A DNA stretch of 64,000 nt from contig JABMLG010000003.1 in NCBI GenBank assembly GCA_013204985.1, forward strand, positions 248,001-312,000, in the 5' to 3' direction. This document shows, piece after piece, positions 33,984 through 43,257 of this stretch. The notes beneath the pieces are model-generated. The model saw only the letters and a program-made list of their open reading frames with translations, did not search any database and was not told the origin of the DNA. This stretch comes from Microbacteriaceae bacterium VKM Ac-2855 (lineage in GTDB: Bacteria > Actinomycetota > Actinomycetes > Actinomycetales > Microbacteriaceae). The position numbers were made by a program, and so were the translations under genes. Each line of letters starts with the position of its first letter. The first letter of the stretch is position 1.

Positions 33984-35669
33984 TCAGGGCTGAGCCGGGA
34001 GCACGTACTGGCCAGATTTGTCCGTCGCCAGGGCGAGGGAGGAGATGTACTGCGGCGAGCCGTCGGCGGCGTCGACGGCCGAGCGGAGCATGTCGGGCCG
34101 CTCGAACTCGAGGCCGGTGACGTGGCAGAGCAGCTTCGCGTCCGAGGGGTTGCCTTCGGCGTCGAGCATCGGCAGGTCGATGCCGTCGTCGGTGCGGCGC
34201 AGGTAGTAGCGACCCTTGGTCAGGATCGCCATGATGGGCGTCGCGACGATGGCGATGACCACCGCGAAGATCGGCGAGAACGGGGCGATCCCCGCACCGA
34301 AGGCTCCGAAGAACATCGCGATCGAGATGCCGGCCGAGAGGGCGAGCGAGACGACGCCGACCGGGTTCCAGTTGTAGAGCATGCCGCGACGGAACTCGGG
34401 GTACTTCGGCGAGAGCTTGAGCACGTACTTGTTGATCGCGATGTCGGTGGCGACTGTGACGATCCAGGCCATACCGCAGTTGGCGTAGAAGCCGAGGATG
34501 GTGTTGAGGAAGTCGAACATGTTCAGCTCCATCAGAGCCAGGGCGATGACCAGGTTCACGATCACGAAGACCATGCGGCCCGGGTAGGTGCGGGTGACGC
34601 GGGTGAACGAGTTGGTCCAGGCGAGCGAGCCGGAGTACGCGTTGGTGACGTTGATCTTGATCTGCGAGATGACGACCAGGATGACCGCGAGGGTCAGCGC
34701 GAGCCAGCCCGGCATCATCTGCTCGTACACGCCGAGGAACTGGTGCACCGGCTCGTTCGCGGTGGCGGAGGCAGCCGGGTCGAGCGTGGCGATCAGGTAG
34801 ACCGTGATGAAGAGGCCGATGGCCTGCTTGATCGCGCCGAAGACGACCCAGCCCGGTCCGGCGAGGATCACGGCGCGCCACCAGGCGACCCGGTTCGCGG
34901 CTGTCTTGGGCGGCATGAAGCGCAGGTAGTCGATCTGCTCGGCGATCTGGGCGATCAGCGAGAGACAGACGCCGGCGGCGAGCATCACCGAGGCGAAGTT
35001 CGCGCCCGCACCGGCCTCGCCCTCGCCCTGATAAGCGAAGAAGGTGCCGACGGAGGAGGGATTCGCGATCACGAGGTACGCGAAGGGGATCACCATCAGC
35101 ACCAGCCACAGCGGCGTGGTCCACACCTGCAGTTTCGAGAGCGCCTTCATCCCGTAGATCACCAGCGGGATCACCATCAGCGTCGACACCGCGTAGCCGA
35201 TCGGTTTCGGGACACCGAGCCCGAGCTCGAGGCCCTGAGCCATGATCGAGCCTTCGAGCGCGAAGAAGATGAAGGTGAAGGTCGCGAAGATCACGTTGGT
35301 GATCACCGAGCCGTAATAGCCGAATCCGGATCCGCGGGTGATCAGGTCGAGGTCGATGTTGTAACGCGCGGCGTAGTACGCCAGCGGGATGCCGGTGACG
35401 AAGATGATCAGCGCCGCGACCGCGATGCCCAGCAGCGCGTTGGTGGTGCCGTGCGCGATGCCGATGTTCGCGCCGATCGAGAAGTCCGCCAGGTAGGCGA
35501 TTCCGCCGAGGGCACTGGTGGCGACTACGCCCGCGGTCCACTTGCGGTACGAGCGGGGGGCGAACCGGAGGGTGTAGTCCTCGAGGCTCTCCTTGGTCGC
35601 CGCGCGGGCGTCCGAGGTGGTGTGGTCGGGTGGCAGGGCACCCGTGCTGGGGTCTGTGACGGCGGTCAT
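33984..35669 (-). CDS. NCS1-family purine/cytosine permease-like transporter (first copy)
   Basis: The 561-residue protein is closely similar to its downstream paralogue: SLEDYTLRFAPRSYRKWTAG, DFSIGANIGIAHG, NAYSGSLAWTNSFTRV, EFRRGMLYNWNPVG, and the same C-terminal extension (YYLRRTDDGIDLPMLDAEGN; CHVTGLEFERPDMLRS). Twelve helices are visible. ATG 35669 is preceded by GGAGAGATC. It is the first gene of the leftward permease-permease-TetR-TetR operon and diverges from urease. Substrate unknown; a nucleobase, allantoin-like or cytosine-like compound is likely from the family. Confidence 0.88.
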   Translation of the reverse strand: MTAVTDPSTGALPPDHTTSDARAATKESLEDYTLRFAPRSYRKWTAGVVATSALGGIAYLADFSIGANIGIAHGTTNALLGIAVAALIIFVTGIPLAYYAARYNIDLDLITRGSGFGYYGSVITNVIFATFTFIFFALEGSIMAQGLELGLGVPKPIGYAVSTLMVIPLVIYGMKALSKLQVWTTPLWLVLMVIPFAYLVIANPSSVGTFFAYQGEGEAGAGANFASVMLAAGVCLSLIAQIAEQIDYLRFMPPKTAANRVAWWRAVILAGPGWVVFGAIKQAIGLFITVYLIATLDPAASATANEPVHQFLGVYEQMMPGWLALTLAVILVVISQIKINVTNAYSGSLAWTNSFTRVTRTYPGRMVFVIVNLVIALALMELNMFDFLNTILGFYANCGMAWIVTVATDIAINKYVLKLSPKYPEFRRGMLYNWNPVGVVSLALSAGISIAMFFGAFGAGIAPFSPIFAVVIAIVATPIMAILTKGRYYLRRTDDGIDLPMLDAEGNPSDAKLLCHVTGLEFERPDMLRSAVDAADGSPQYISSLALATDKSGQYVLPAQP

Positions 35670-36024
35670 GATCTCTCCGATCGAGGCGGTGGAACGCGGA
35701 TGGAGCACGGAAGGAGCGCGCCGACGCACGTCGTTTGTCGCGAGACAGTTGACGGCGAGGGGGCAGGAGTGGGAGAAAGGTCGACAGGCGTATGCATTCG
35801 AAGCAGCGCTGGTGGCGGCGACGCTCCGCCGGAGATCATCCGGCGTTGAAGCAATCGTGCGGCCGTGTCATTACTCTGACATTTCGGCCTTGTTCCGATC
35901 GTGTTAACTCATCCGCGCCATCTCGCTGATCGGCGGCTCTGTTACCCAAACTGGGATCCGTCCAGACCGATGCACTCGGCTCCGGATGGCAGAAACATGA
36001 CACCCGCCAGAGCGAAGGGCCGCG
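35670..36024. promoter_or_regulatory. Divergent control region between NCS1 permease operon and urease operon
   Basis: The 355-base gap should hold both promoters. The AT-richest part is 35860-35910 (GTGTCATTACTCTGACATTT, GTTCCGATCGTGTTAACTC). No confident GlnR, AmtR or other nitrogen-control box could be matched by eye. No gene is supported; open frames here have no family features. Confidence 0.4.
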
Positions 36025-36327
36025 ATGCACCTGACACCCGCCGATACCGAGAAGCTGCTGCTGGCCGTCGCCGGCATGGTCGCTCGCGACCGCCTCGCGC
36101 GCGGCGTGGCGCTGAACTACCCCGAATCCGTCGCCCTGCTGTCGACCTGGGTCATCGAGCGTGCCCGCGAGGGCGCCGCCGTGGCCGCGCTGATGGAGGA
36201 AGGGCGCGCCGTGCTCACGCGGGAACAGGTGATGCCGGGGGTACCCGAGATGATCACCGACGTGCAAGTCGAAGCCACCTTCCCCGACGGCCGCAAGCTC
36301 GTCACCCTGCACCACCCGATCGACTAG
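36025..36327 (+). CDS. ureA: Urease gamma subunit
   Basis: The 100-residue protein is a standard urease gamma chain: [34 protein letters not shown] at the N-terminus, then [18 protein letters not shown] and TLHHPI at the end. Urease hydrolyses urea to ammonia and carbamate in the cytoplasm, using two nickel ions in the alpha subunit. AAGGGC lies before ATG 36025. It starts a rightward operon ureA-ureB-ureC-ureF-ureG-ureD-nickel permease. Confidence 0.97.
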   Translation: MHLTPADTEKLLLAVAGMVARDRLARGVALNYPESVALLSTWVIERAREGAAVAALMEEGRAVLTREQVMPGVPEMITDVQVEATFPDGRKLVTLHHPID

Positions 36328-36336
36328 GAGACGAGC

Positions 36337-36705
36337 ATGGCCGGAGCATCCACCCACGGCCCGGGGGCCTACCGCATCCGCCCGGGCGAAATCGAACTCA
36401 ACGTGCGCGAGCCGCACGAACGCAAGCGGTTCGTCTTCGTGAACACGGGCGACCGGCCCGTGCAGATCGGCTCGCACCTGCACCTGCCGGATGCGAACGC
36501 CGCGCTGGAGTTCGATCGCGCCGCCGCCCACGGCTTCCGCCTCGACATCCCCTCCGGCACCTCGCAGCGCTTCGAACCCGGAGCCTCCCGCGAACTCGAC
36601 GCGGTCAGTATCCGCGGCGCTCGCCGAGTACCCGGGCTGCAACTGAGCAACGCCGGCCACGAAAGCCTCGACGAAGGGAGCTCCGGTGACCTTTATCTCC
36701 CGTGA
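36337..36705 (+). CDS. ureB: Urease beta subunit
   Basis: The 122-residue protein has the urease beta motifs [41 protein letters not shown], and [22 protein letters not shown] is a few bases before ATG 36337. Its 3' end overlaps ureC by 20 bases, consistent with fixed stoichiometry. Slightly longer at the C-terminus than the Klebsiella chain. Confidence 0.97.
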   Translation: MAGASTHGPGAYRIRPGEIELNVREPHERKRFVFVNTGDRPVQIGSHLHLPDANAALEFDRAAAHGFRLDIPSGTSQRFEPGASRELDAVSIRGARRVPGLQLSNAGHESLDEGSSGDLYLP

Positions 36706-38389
36706 GCGATACGCCGCGATCTACGGACCGACCGCCGGCGACCAGGTGCGCCTAGGCGACACCGATCTGTGGATCGAGATCGAGCGCGACCACACCGTAG
36801 GCGGCGAGGAGGCCGTCTTCGGCGGCGGCAAGTCGATCCGCGAATCGATGGCGCAGTCGACCCTCTCGCGGGCGGGCGGCGCGCTCGACACCGTGATCAC
36901 GAACGCGATCATCCTCGACTGGTGGGGCGTCGTTCGAGCGGATGTGGGCATCCGCGACGGCCGCATCGTCGGCATCGGCCGCGCCGGAAACCCCGATGTC
37001 GCGGACGGCGTGGACCCGCGGCTCGTGATCGGTCCGTCGACGGATGTGATCTCGGGCGAGGGCAAGATCCTCACCGCGGGCGCCATCGATTCGCACGTGC
37101 ACCTGCTCTCGCCGTCGCAGATCCACGAGGCGTTGGCCACGGGGATCACGACGATCGTGGGTGGCGGCACGGGGCCATCCGAGGGCTCGAAGGCGACGAC
37201 GGTGACGCCCGGCGCCTGGCATCTCTCGACGATGCATCGGGCGATGGATGCGTTGCCGGTGAACATCCTGCTGCTGGGCAAGGGCAACACGGTCGGCTAC
37301 GAGGCGCTGCGCGAGCAGGCGCTCGCGGGCGCGGCGGGCTACAAGGTGCACGAGGACTGGGGTTCGACGCCGGCCGCGATCGACGCGTCCCTGCGCGCGG
37401 CGGACGAGTTCGGCCTGCAGGTCGCGCTGCACTCCGACTCGCTGAACGAGGCGGGCTTCGTCGAGTCGACCATCGGCGCGATCGCGGGTCGCGGTATCCA
37501 CGCGTTCCACGTCGAGGGTGCCGGCGGCGGGCACGCGCCCGACATCCTCTCGATCGCGTCGCTGCCCAACGTGATCCCAGGCTCGACGAACCCGACCCTG
37601 CCGCACACCGGCAACACGGTCGCCGAGCACCTCGACATGCTGATGGTCTGCCACCACCTGAACCCGTCGGTTCCGGAGGATCTCGCGTTCGCCGAGTCGC
37701 GCATCCGGGCGACCACGATCGCGGCGGAAGACATCCTGCACGATCTCGGCGCGCTGTCGATCGTGTCCTCGGACGCGCAGGCGATGGGCCGTATCGGCGA
37801 GGTGGTCACCCGCACCTGGCAGGTGGCGCACGTGATGAAGGCGCGCCGCGGCGCGCTCTCGGAGGCGCTGCCCGCGGACAACGAGCGGGCACGACGCTAC
37901 GTGGCGAAGTACACCGTGAATCCTGCGATCGCGCACGGCATCGATCACGAGGTGGGCTCGGTCGAGGCGGGCAAGCTCGCCGACCTGGTGCTCTGGGAGC
38001 CGAAGTTCTTCGGCATCCGCCCGAGCGTGGTGATCAAGGGCGGCGGGCTGGTGTGGGGGGCGCTGGGGGATCCGAACGCGTCGATCCCGACGCCGCAGCC
38101 GGTGCTGATGCGCCCGGCGTTCTTGGACGCGCTGGGTGCGCCGCTGTCGATCTCGTTCGTCTCGCCGGCGGCGCTGTCGGACGGTCTGGAAGCGCGGCTC
38201 GGCCTGCACCGGCGCCTCGCGGCCGTGCATCCGACCCGCGACGTGACCAAGCACGACTTGAAGAACAACGACGCCCTGCCCCGCATCGACATCCGTGCCG
38301 ACACCTTCGCGATCTCGATCGACGGCGAGCCCGTGGTGCCTGCCCCGGTGGACGTGCTGCCGCTGGCCCAGCTCTACACGATGTTCTGA
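36686..38389 (+). CDS. ureC: Urease alpha (catalytic) subunit
   Basis: The 567-residue subunit holds the nickel site: His137 and His139 (SHVHL), the carbamylated Lys220 in GYKVHEDWG, His249, His275 and Asp363 (SSDAQAMGR). Flap residues Cys322-His323 lie in VCHHLNP. All metal ligands seen in Klebsiella urease are present. The loop normally TNPTRPYT reads TNPTLPHT (residues 301-308), a small departure close to the active-site flap. GTG 36686 overlaps ureB, with GAAGGGAGC upstream. It assembles with UreA and UreB. Confidence 0.97.
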   Translation: MTFISRERYAAIYGPTAGDQVRLGDTDLWIEIERDHTVGGEEAVFGGGKSIRESMAQSTLSRAGGALDTVITNAIILDWWGVVRADVGIRDGRIVGIGRAGNPDVADGVDPRLVIGPSTDVISGEGKILTAGAIDSHVHLLSPSQIHEALATGITTIVGGGTGPSEGSKATTVTPGAWHLSTMHRAMDALPVNILLLGKGNTVGYEALREQALAGAAGYKVHEDWGSTPAAIDASLRAADEFGLQVALHSDSLNEAGFVESTIGAIAGRGIHAFHVEGAGGGHAPDILSIASLPNVIPGSTNPTLPHTGNTVAEHLDMLMVCHHLNPSVPEDLAFAESRIRATTIAAEDILHDLGALSIVSSDAQAMGRIGEVVTRTWQVAHVMKARRGALSEALPADNERARRYVAKYTVNPAIAHGIDHEVGSVEAGKLADLVLWEPKFFGIRPSVVIKGGGLVWGALGDPNASIPTPQPVLMRPAFLDALGAPLSISFVSPAALSDGLEARLGLHRRLAAVHPTRDVTKHDLKNNDALPRIDIRADTFAISIDGEPVVPAPVDVLPLAQLYTMF

Positions 38390-38421
38390 GCATGACATCC
38401 GTGGTCACCGCTGCGCTCCCG

Positions 38422-38486
38422 CCCGCGAGATGCCTCTTGTGCACGCCGTCCGCGGCGTGTCGCGTGCATAAGAGGCATCTCGCGGG
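38422..38486. repeat. Hairpin with 24-bp arms between ureC and ureF
   Basis: Arms 38422-38445 (CCCGCGAGATGCCTCTTGTG...) and 38463-38486 (...CATAAGAGGCATCTCGCGGG) match with one mismatch. The loop holds a second short stem (CACGCC with GGCGTG). It lies 33 bases after the ureC stop, inside an otherwise compact operon, so it probably lowers transcription or protects the ureABC message at its 3' end, giving more structural than accessory protein. Confidence 0.9.
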
Positions 38487-38522
38487 GCCTCCCTGGGGCA
38501 CACCGACGGATGGCACCAGCCG

Positions 38523-39242
38523 ATGAACGCCTCCGTCACCGTCGCCATGCTGCTCGCGGATGCGCGCCTGCCCTCGGGTGGGCACGCGCACTCCGCGGGG
38601 ATGGAGCCGGCCATCGCCGGCGGCCTGCCTGTGGCCGATGTGCCCGCCTTCCTTCTCGGCCGCGCCCGCACGACCACCCTCGTCGAGGCGGGCACCGCCG
38701 TCGTCGCCCGTCACCGGGTTGCCGTTTCTTTGACAGACGTCTCGTTGACGGAGGTCTCGTCGACGGAGGTCTCGTCGACGGAGGCGAACCGCGACATCGA
38801 GCGGGCCTGGGCCGCGCGCACTCCGAGCCCGGCGATGCGCGACGCGTCGCGGGTGCTGGGGCGCGGCTACCTGCGGCTGGCGGCGCGGATCTGGCCCGCC
38901 TCCGATGCGTTGCAGCACGCGCGCTCGCGCCGCGATCCGCCGCCGCGAGCGATCGTGCTCGGCATGATCGCCGCCGCTGCCGGTCTCTCCGCTGAGGACC
39001 TCGTGCGCCTCACGATCTACGACGAGGCGCAGAGCGCGGCCGCAGCCCTGCTCAAACTCGAGCCGCGCGACCCGGCCGACACGATCGCGTGGGTGCTCGC
39101 CACCTGCGCCGCCGTCGACCACCTGGTGCCGCTGCTCGCCGAACTGACCACGCCCGACGCGATCCCCGCGGCGGGCGCCCCCGAAGCCGAGGGCTGGGCC
39201 GAGGCCCACGCCCTCCTGAACCAGAGGTTGTTCCGTGCCTGA
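38523..39242 (+). CDS. ureF: Urease accessory protein UreF
   Basis: The 239-residue protein has UreF features: [22 protein letters not shown] at the start, [18 protein letters not shown] and the late [14 protein letters not shown]. UreF acts with UreD and UreG to load nickel into apo-urease. At residues about 66-88 a run of [15 protein letters not shown] repeats follows a 19-base copy of the repeat word found at 4545-4600. This insertion keeps the frame and lies in the variable mid-N-terminal segment, so function is probably kept. ATG 38523 (MNASVTVAM) is chosen for the family N-terminus. Confidence 0.92.
   Translation: MNASVTVAMLLADARLPSGGHAHSAGMEPAIAGGLPVADVPAFLLGRARTTTLVEAGTAVVARHRVAVSLTDVSLTEVSSTEVSSTEANRDIERAWAARTPSPAMRDASRVLGRGYLRLAARIWPASDALQHARSRRDPPPRAIVLGMIAAAAGLSAEDLVRLTIYDEAQSAAAALLKLEPRDPADTIAWVLATCAAVDHLVPLLAELTTPDAIPAAGAPEAEGWAEAHALLNQRLFRA
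38716..38780 (+). repeat. Dispersed repeat word plus 15-bp tandem repeats inside ureF
   Basis: GGGTTGCCGTTTCTTTGAC at 38716-38734 differs by one base from the hairpin arm at 4545-4563. It is followed by three 15-base units (GACGTCTCGTTGACG, GAGGTCTCGTCGACG, GAGGTCTCGTCGACG) at 38736-38780 which encode S-[LS]-T-[DE]-V repeats. It looks like a repeat fragment that entered the gene and then expanded. Confidence 0.85.
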
Positions 39243-40026
39243 CGAATCCATTCCCGCCCGTTCGCTCCGCCTGGGCGTCGCCGGCCCTGTCGGTACCGGT
39301 AAGTCGTCGCTGATCGCGACGGTCTGCCGTGTGCTCGCCGGCGAGCTGCGCCTCGGCGTGATCACCAACGACATCTACACGGATGAGGATGCGCGCTTCC
39401 TCCGCTCCGCCGGAGTGCTCGAGCCCGAACGCATCCGCGCGGTCGAGACCGGTGCCTGCCCGCACACGGCGATCCGCGACGACGTCACCGCGAACCTGCT
39501 CGCCACCGAAGACCTCGAGCGCGACTTCGATCCGCTCGATGTGGTGATCATCGAATCGGGCGGCGACAACCTCACGGCCACCTTCTCGCCGGCCCTCGTC
39601 GATGCGCAGATCTTCGTGCTCGACGTCGCGGGCGGGGGAGACGTCGCGCGCAAGGGCGGCCCCGGCATCGCCCGCGCCGACCTGCTCGTCGTCAACAAGA
39701 CCGACCTCGCCCCCTACGTCGGTGTCGACGTGCCGCAGATGGTCGCGGACGCGCAGGCGGCCCGAGACGGTCGCGCCGTGCTCGCGCTGTCGCGTACGGA
39801 TGCGGACTCGGTCGCGAGTCTGAAGGCGTGGGTGCTGCAGATGCTCGCGGCCCACCGCTCGGGCGAGCACACGCCGCAGGACCCGGGACCGATGGCGCCG
39901 CACTCGCACCTCGACGAGGGCGGCCAGGCCGTGCTGCACACGCACGACGCGCACGAGCATGAGCACGACGCGCACGACGCGCACGCGCACGCGCACGACG
40001 GCGTCGCGCACACGCACGAGCACTGA
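39235..40026 (+). CDS. ureG: Urease accessory GTPase UreG with C-terminal His-rich tail
   Basis: The 263-residue GTPase has the P-loop GPVGTGKSS (17-25), the Cys-Pro-His nickel motif [28 protein letters not shown] and the base-recognition NKTD. It delivers nickel with GTP hydrolysis. The usual ~205-residue core is followed by about 50 residues holding many His ([20 protein letters not shown]), a metal-storage tail; His-rich segments in UreG are usually N-terminal. With no ureE in the cluster, this tail may take over nickel storage. GTG 39235 overlaps ureF by eight bases. Confidence 0.95.
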   Translation: MPDESIPARSLRLGVAGPVGTGKSSLIATVCRVLAGELRLGVITNDIYTDEDARFLRSAGVLEPERIRAVETGACPHTAIRDDVTANLLATEDLERDFDPLDVVIIESGGDNLTATFSPALVDAQIFVLDVAGGGDVARKGGPGIARADLLVVNKTDLAPYVGVDVPQMVADAQAARDGRAVLALSRTDADSVASLKAWVLQMLAAHRSGEHTPQDPGPMAPHSHLDEGGQAVLHTHDAHEHEHDAHDAHAHAHDGVAHTHEH

Positions 40027-40760
40027 TGCCCACCCGGATCGCCGTGGCCGCGGGCGAGCCACGGGCCCGCGTCGAGCTCGCTGCGGGCACCATCGTTCCA
40101 CGGCTGATCGAGCGCGGTCCGCGGTCCGCACGGATCGCGCTCGTCGCGGGAGGCGCCCTGCTGCTCGGCGGCGACCGCATCGAGATCGCTGTCACCGTGG
40201 GCACCGGCTGCACCCTTGACCTGGAGGACATCGGCGGGACCGTCGCCTACGGGGCCGACGGGGTCGCGTCGTTCTGGGAGGTCGACATCACGGTCGCCGC
40301 GGATGCCCGGCTCACCTGGGCGGGTCTGCCGCTGATCGTGTCCGACGGCGCCGACGTGCACCGCTCGACACGCATCCGGCTCGCGTCGGGCGCGGTCGCG
40401 CTGGTGCGGGAATCCGTTGTGCTGGGTCGCTCCGGTGAGTGCGGCGGTCGTGCGCGCATCCGCTCGACGGTGGCGGATGCGGGCGGCCCGATTCTCGAGG
40501 AGGCCCTCGATATCGACGGTGCCCGCCCCGTGCCGGGCGTCCTGGGTGGACACCGGGTGTTCGACTCGATCATCTGCGTGGGCGAGCGGCCCGTCTCGGT
40601 GTCGGTGCCCGGGGCTACGGTGATGCAGTTGGAGGAGCCTGGTGCCGTGGCCCGGTGCCTGGTCGCCGCGGTGCACACGAGCCCCCTGGCCTCGGTGTGG
40701 AACGACTGGTTCGCCGACTGCGCGGCTGACGAGAGGAACGGGATCGATGTCCTTCACTGA
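40026..40760 (+). CDS. ureD: Urease accessory protein UreD (UreH)
   Basis: The 244-residue protein matches UreD in position and pattern: GGALLLGGDRIEIAVTVGTGCTLDLEDIGGT, TWAGLPLIVSDGADVHRSTRIRL and the late VWNDWFA. UreD scaffolds UreF and UreG on apo-urease and provides a nickel tunnel. ATG 40026 overlaps the ureG stop (TGATG). The 3' end overlaps the nickel permease. The family is divergent, so the call leans partly on operon context. Confidence 0.88.
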   Translation: MPTRIAVAAGEPRARVELAAGTIVPRLIERGPRSARIALVAGGALLLGGDRIEIAVTVGTGCTLDLEDIGGTVAYGADGVASFWEVDITVAADARLTWAGLPLIVSDGADVHRSTRIRLASGAVALVRESVVLGRSGECGGRARIRSTVADAGGPILEEALDIDGARPVPGVLGGHRVFDSIICVGERPVSVSVPGATVMQLEEPGAVARCLVAAVHTSPLASVWNDWFADCAADERNGIDVLH

Positions 40761-41739
40761 GAGGCGCCGACGCGGCATCGTCGGCGTGGTCGCGTTCATC
40801 CTGCTGCTGCACGTGCTCGGCTGGGGCACGCTCGCCCTGGTGGTGATCCCTGCGGGCATCCCGCTCGGCGGGGGCGACGGCGCGGCGATGGTGACGCTCG
40901 GGATCGGGCTCACCGCGTACGCGCTCGGCCTCCGGCACGCCTTCGACGCCGACCACATCGCCGCGATCGACAACACCACGCGGCGCTTGGCCGAGCGCGG
41001 CCGTCCTGCCGACACGGTCGGCTTCTGGTTCTCGCTCGGCCACTCCACGATCGTGGTGGTGCTGTGCATCCTGTTGACCTTCGGGATCAGCGCCGTCGGC
41101 TCGGCGCTGGCCGACGACTCCTCCGCGCTGCGCACCTGGACCGGTGTCATCGGTCCGACCGTGTCGGGCGTCTTCCTGCTCATCATCGCGGCGATCAACG
41201 TCGCTTCGTTGCGCCGCAGCCACGGCCATGCGGGCGGCCCGGTACTGCGGATGCTCGGCCCGTTCGAGCGGGCGGTCGATCGCCCATCGCGGATGTACAT
41301 GGTCGGGCTGCTCTTCGGGCTCGGCTTCGACACCGCCACCGAGATCGGCCTGCTCGCGCTCGCGGGGGCGGCGACGCTCTCGGCGGTGCCGTGGTGGGCC
41401 GCCCTCACGCTGCCCGTGCTGTTCGCGGCCGGGATGAGCGCGTTCGACACCACCCAGGGCGCCGTGATGCGTCGCGCCTACACGTGGCAGCCGGGTCGTC
41501 TCTCGGTCGGTGCGGTGTACGGCCTCGCCATGACCGGACTCTCGGTTGTTGCGGCGGTGCTGATCGCCCTCGTGCAGCTCTCGGACGTGCTCGTCGCCAA
41601 CCTCGGCTTCGGCGAACCGTTCGCCTGGGTCGCGACGATCGGGGTCGGCGATCTGGGCCTCGTCCTCACCGCCCTGCTCCTGGCTACCTGGGCCGCCGTT
41701 CTCGTGGCGACGCGTCGCCGGCCCCTCCCCACCCCTTAA
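40747..41739 (+). CDS. Nickel/cobalt transporter, NiCoT (HoxN/NixA) family
   Basis: The 330-residue membrane protein has about eight helices and the NiCoT hallmarks RHAFDADHIAAIDNTTR in helix 2 (HX4DH), FSLGHSTIVV, and LGFDTATEIGLL. These transport Ni2+ or Co2+ inward. ATG 40747 is used as it overlaps the ureD stop by 14 bases; an earlier in-frame start lies inside ureD. Placement at the end of the urease operon indicates nickel uptake for urease. Confidence 0.95.
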   Translation: MSFTERRRRGIVGVVAFILLLHVLGWGTLALVVIPAGIPLGGGDGAAMVTLGIGLTAYALGLRHAFDADHIAAIDNTTRRLAERGRPADTVGFWFSLGHSTIVVVLCILLTFGISAVGSALADDSSALRTWTGVIGPTVSGVFLLIIAAINVASLRRSHGHAGGPVLRMLGPFERAVDRPSRMYMVGLLFGLGFDTATEIGLLALAGAATLSAVPWWAALTLPVLFAAGMSAFDTTQGAVMRRAYTWQPGRLSVGAVYGLAMTGLSVVAAVLIALVQLSDVLVANLGFGEPFAWVATIGVGDLGLVLTALLLATWAAVLVATRRRPLPTP

Positions 41740-41749
41740 CGCGAGAAGG

Positions 41750-41782
41750 TGCAGGAGTCGGTGGTCGACTCCTGCAACTTTT
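41750..41782. terminator. Bidirectional terminator after the urease operon
   Basis: TGCAGGAGTCG (41750-41760) and CGACTCCTGCA (41766-41776) form an 11-bp stem with a 5-base loop, followed by ACTTTT. It lies between the convergent nickel permease and desaturase genes and can stop both transcripts. Confidence 0.88.
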
Positions 41783-41794
41783 CGGACGGGTGGG

Positions 41795-42922
41795 TCAGCG
41801 CCCGAAGGCGCCGGCGGCCGGGCAGTCGAACGGGTCGCCGCCCGCCGAGAGGCCCACGCGGTTGAGGTAGCGGATGACGATCCCGTACGACTGCGCGAGC
41901 GTCGTCTCGGTGTAGAGGATGTCGTGCGTCTCGCAGTATTCCTTGGCGATGATCTGCGCGTGCTTGAGTGCCGGGCGGGGCATGTTCGGGAAGAGGTGGT
42001 GCTCGACCTGGTAGTTGAGCCCGCCCATGAAGACGTCGGTCATCCAGTTGCTCTTGATGTTGCGCGAGGTGAGCACCTGGCGGCGCAGGAAGTCGACCTT
42101 CGAATCCTTCGGCAGCAGCGGCATGCCCTTGTGGTTCGGCGCGAACGATGCGCCCATGTAGACGCCGAACACGGCCATCTGCACGCCGATGAACGCGAAC
42201 GCCATGCCCAGCGGCAGCGCCCAGAAGATGACGGCGAAGTAGAGGCCGACGCGCGCGGTGAGCATGACGATCTCGACCCAGCGCTTGTCGACCTTGCCGC
42301 GACCGAACACGGTCTTGAAGCCGTGGATGTGCAGGTTGATGCCCTCGAGCATCAGCACCGGGAAGAACAGGTAGCCCTGGCGGCGGGTGGCCCACGCATA
42401 CAGACCACGCGACTTGGCCGCATCCTCGGTCGTGAACGAGATGAAGTCGCGCTCGATGTCGGGATCCTTGCCGAGCACGTTGGGGTTGCCGTGGTGCCGG
42501 CTGTGCTTCGTCATCCACCACGAGTAGCTGATGCCGACGAAGAGGTTCGCGAGCGTGCGCCCGGCGATGTCGTTCGCGCGTCCCGACTCGAACACCTGGC
42601 GGTGCGAGGCCTCGTGGGCGAGGAAGGCGAACTGCGTGAAGATGATGCCGAGAGCCGCTGCCATCAGCAGCTGGAACCAGGAGTCGCCCAGCAGCACGAA
42701 GCCGGTGATCGTGCCGCCGAGGGCCGCCGTGATGATGCCGAACATCATGTAGTAGAAGCCCGTGCGCCGACGCAGCAGGCCGGCGTCGCGCACGGTGTGC
42801 AGCAGGCCCGAGTACTCGGTCGTCGGATTGACGCGGGTGGCCTCGCGCGGCTTGGTGCGGATGACGCGGCCGATCCGGCCCGAGCCGCTGGCCGGGGTGA
42901 GGGCGGGGGAGAAGTTGCTCAA
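41795..42922 (-). CDS. Membrane fatty acid desaturase (acyl-CoA/acyl-lipid)
   Basis: The 375-residue membrane protein has all three histidine boxes: HEASH, HSRHHGNP and QVEHHLFPNMPRP, with paired hydrophobic helices between. This is the bacterial desaturase family close to linoleoyl and delta-9 types; it introduces a double bond into membrane acyl chains, using a diiron centre and an electron donor. The frame starts at TTG 42922 without a clear ribosome binding site, so the exact N-terminus is uncertain. No regulator is adjacent; such genes often respond to cold. Confidence 0.92.
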   Translation of the reverse strand: MSNFSPALTPASGSGRIGRVIRTKPREATRVNPTTEYSGLLHTVRDAGLLRRRTGFYYMMFGIITAALGGTITGFVLLGDSWFQLLMAAALGIIFTQFAFLAHEASHRQVFESGRANDIAGRTLANLFVGISYSWWMTKHSRHHGNPNVLGKDPDIERDFISFTTEDAAKSRGLYAWATRRQGYLFFPVLMLEGINLHIHGFKTVFGRGKVDKRWVEIVMLTARVGLYFAVIFWALPLGMAFAFIGVQMAVFGVYMGASFAPNHKGMPLLPKDSKVDFLRRQVLTSRNIKSNWMTDVFMGGLNYQVEHHLFPNMPRPALKHAQIIAKEYCETHDILYTETTLAQSYGIVIRYLNRVGLSAGGDPFDCPAAGAFGR

Positions 42923-43166
42923 GGGGGGAGCCTCGCTCTGCTCTGCTAGGCGGCTGTGTCAGCCGGTCGGCTGGTACAGCCGGTCTGGCGAGCGGGTCCC
43001 GCGGTACATCCTTTGGGCCGCTCGTTGGTTCACCGAGCGGAGGAAGGGGGTCCGGTCCGGCGTGTGTGGCAACCGGGATCAGGGGTAACCTGCGGCCAAC
43101 ACTACGTCGTGTCATATGCCGTAGCGCGCATCCGGCAGCACCTTGCCAGTATCGAGCGCACCTCAC
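42923..43166. other. Intergenic region upstream of the desaturase gene
   Basis: These 244 bases carry no supported gene. The 43085-43135 part (ACTACGTCGTGTCATATGCC) is AT-richer and is the likeliest promoter of the leftward desaturase, but no clear motif pair was recognised. The third nested palindrome follows. Confidence 0.35.
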
Positions 43167-43250
43167 GCTGCGAGGGACCCGCCCTGTGCACCGCGGACCC
43201 GCCCAGGGCGGGTCCGCGGCGCACAGGAGGGGTCCCTCGCAGGAAGGCGG
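43167..43250. repeat. Nested palindrome, copy 3
   Basis: TGCGAGGGACCC and GGGGTCCCTCGCA form the outer stem, CTGTGCACCGCGGACCCGCC with GGCGGGTCCGCGGCGCACAG-like sequence the inner one. The outer word is the same as in copies at 13291-13383 and 16855-16946, as is the trailing GGAAGGCG. It ends eight bases from the pspA-like stop, so it serves as that gene's terminator. Confidence 0.88.
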
Positions 43251-43257
43251 ATGCGGG

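Noticed and set aside
32990-34120. Long rightward frames opposite the NCS1 permeases, very rich in Asp, Arg and His
   Set aside because: They are antisense to genes with strong transmembrane and family signals; such frames are usual in high-GC DNA.
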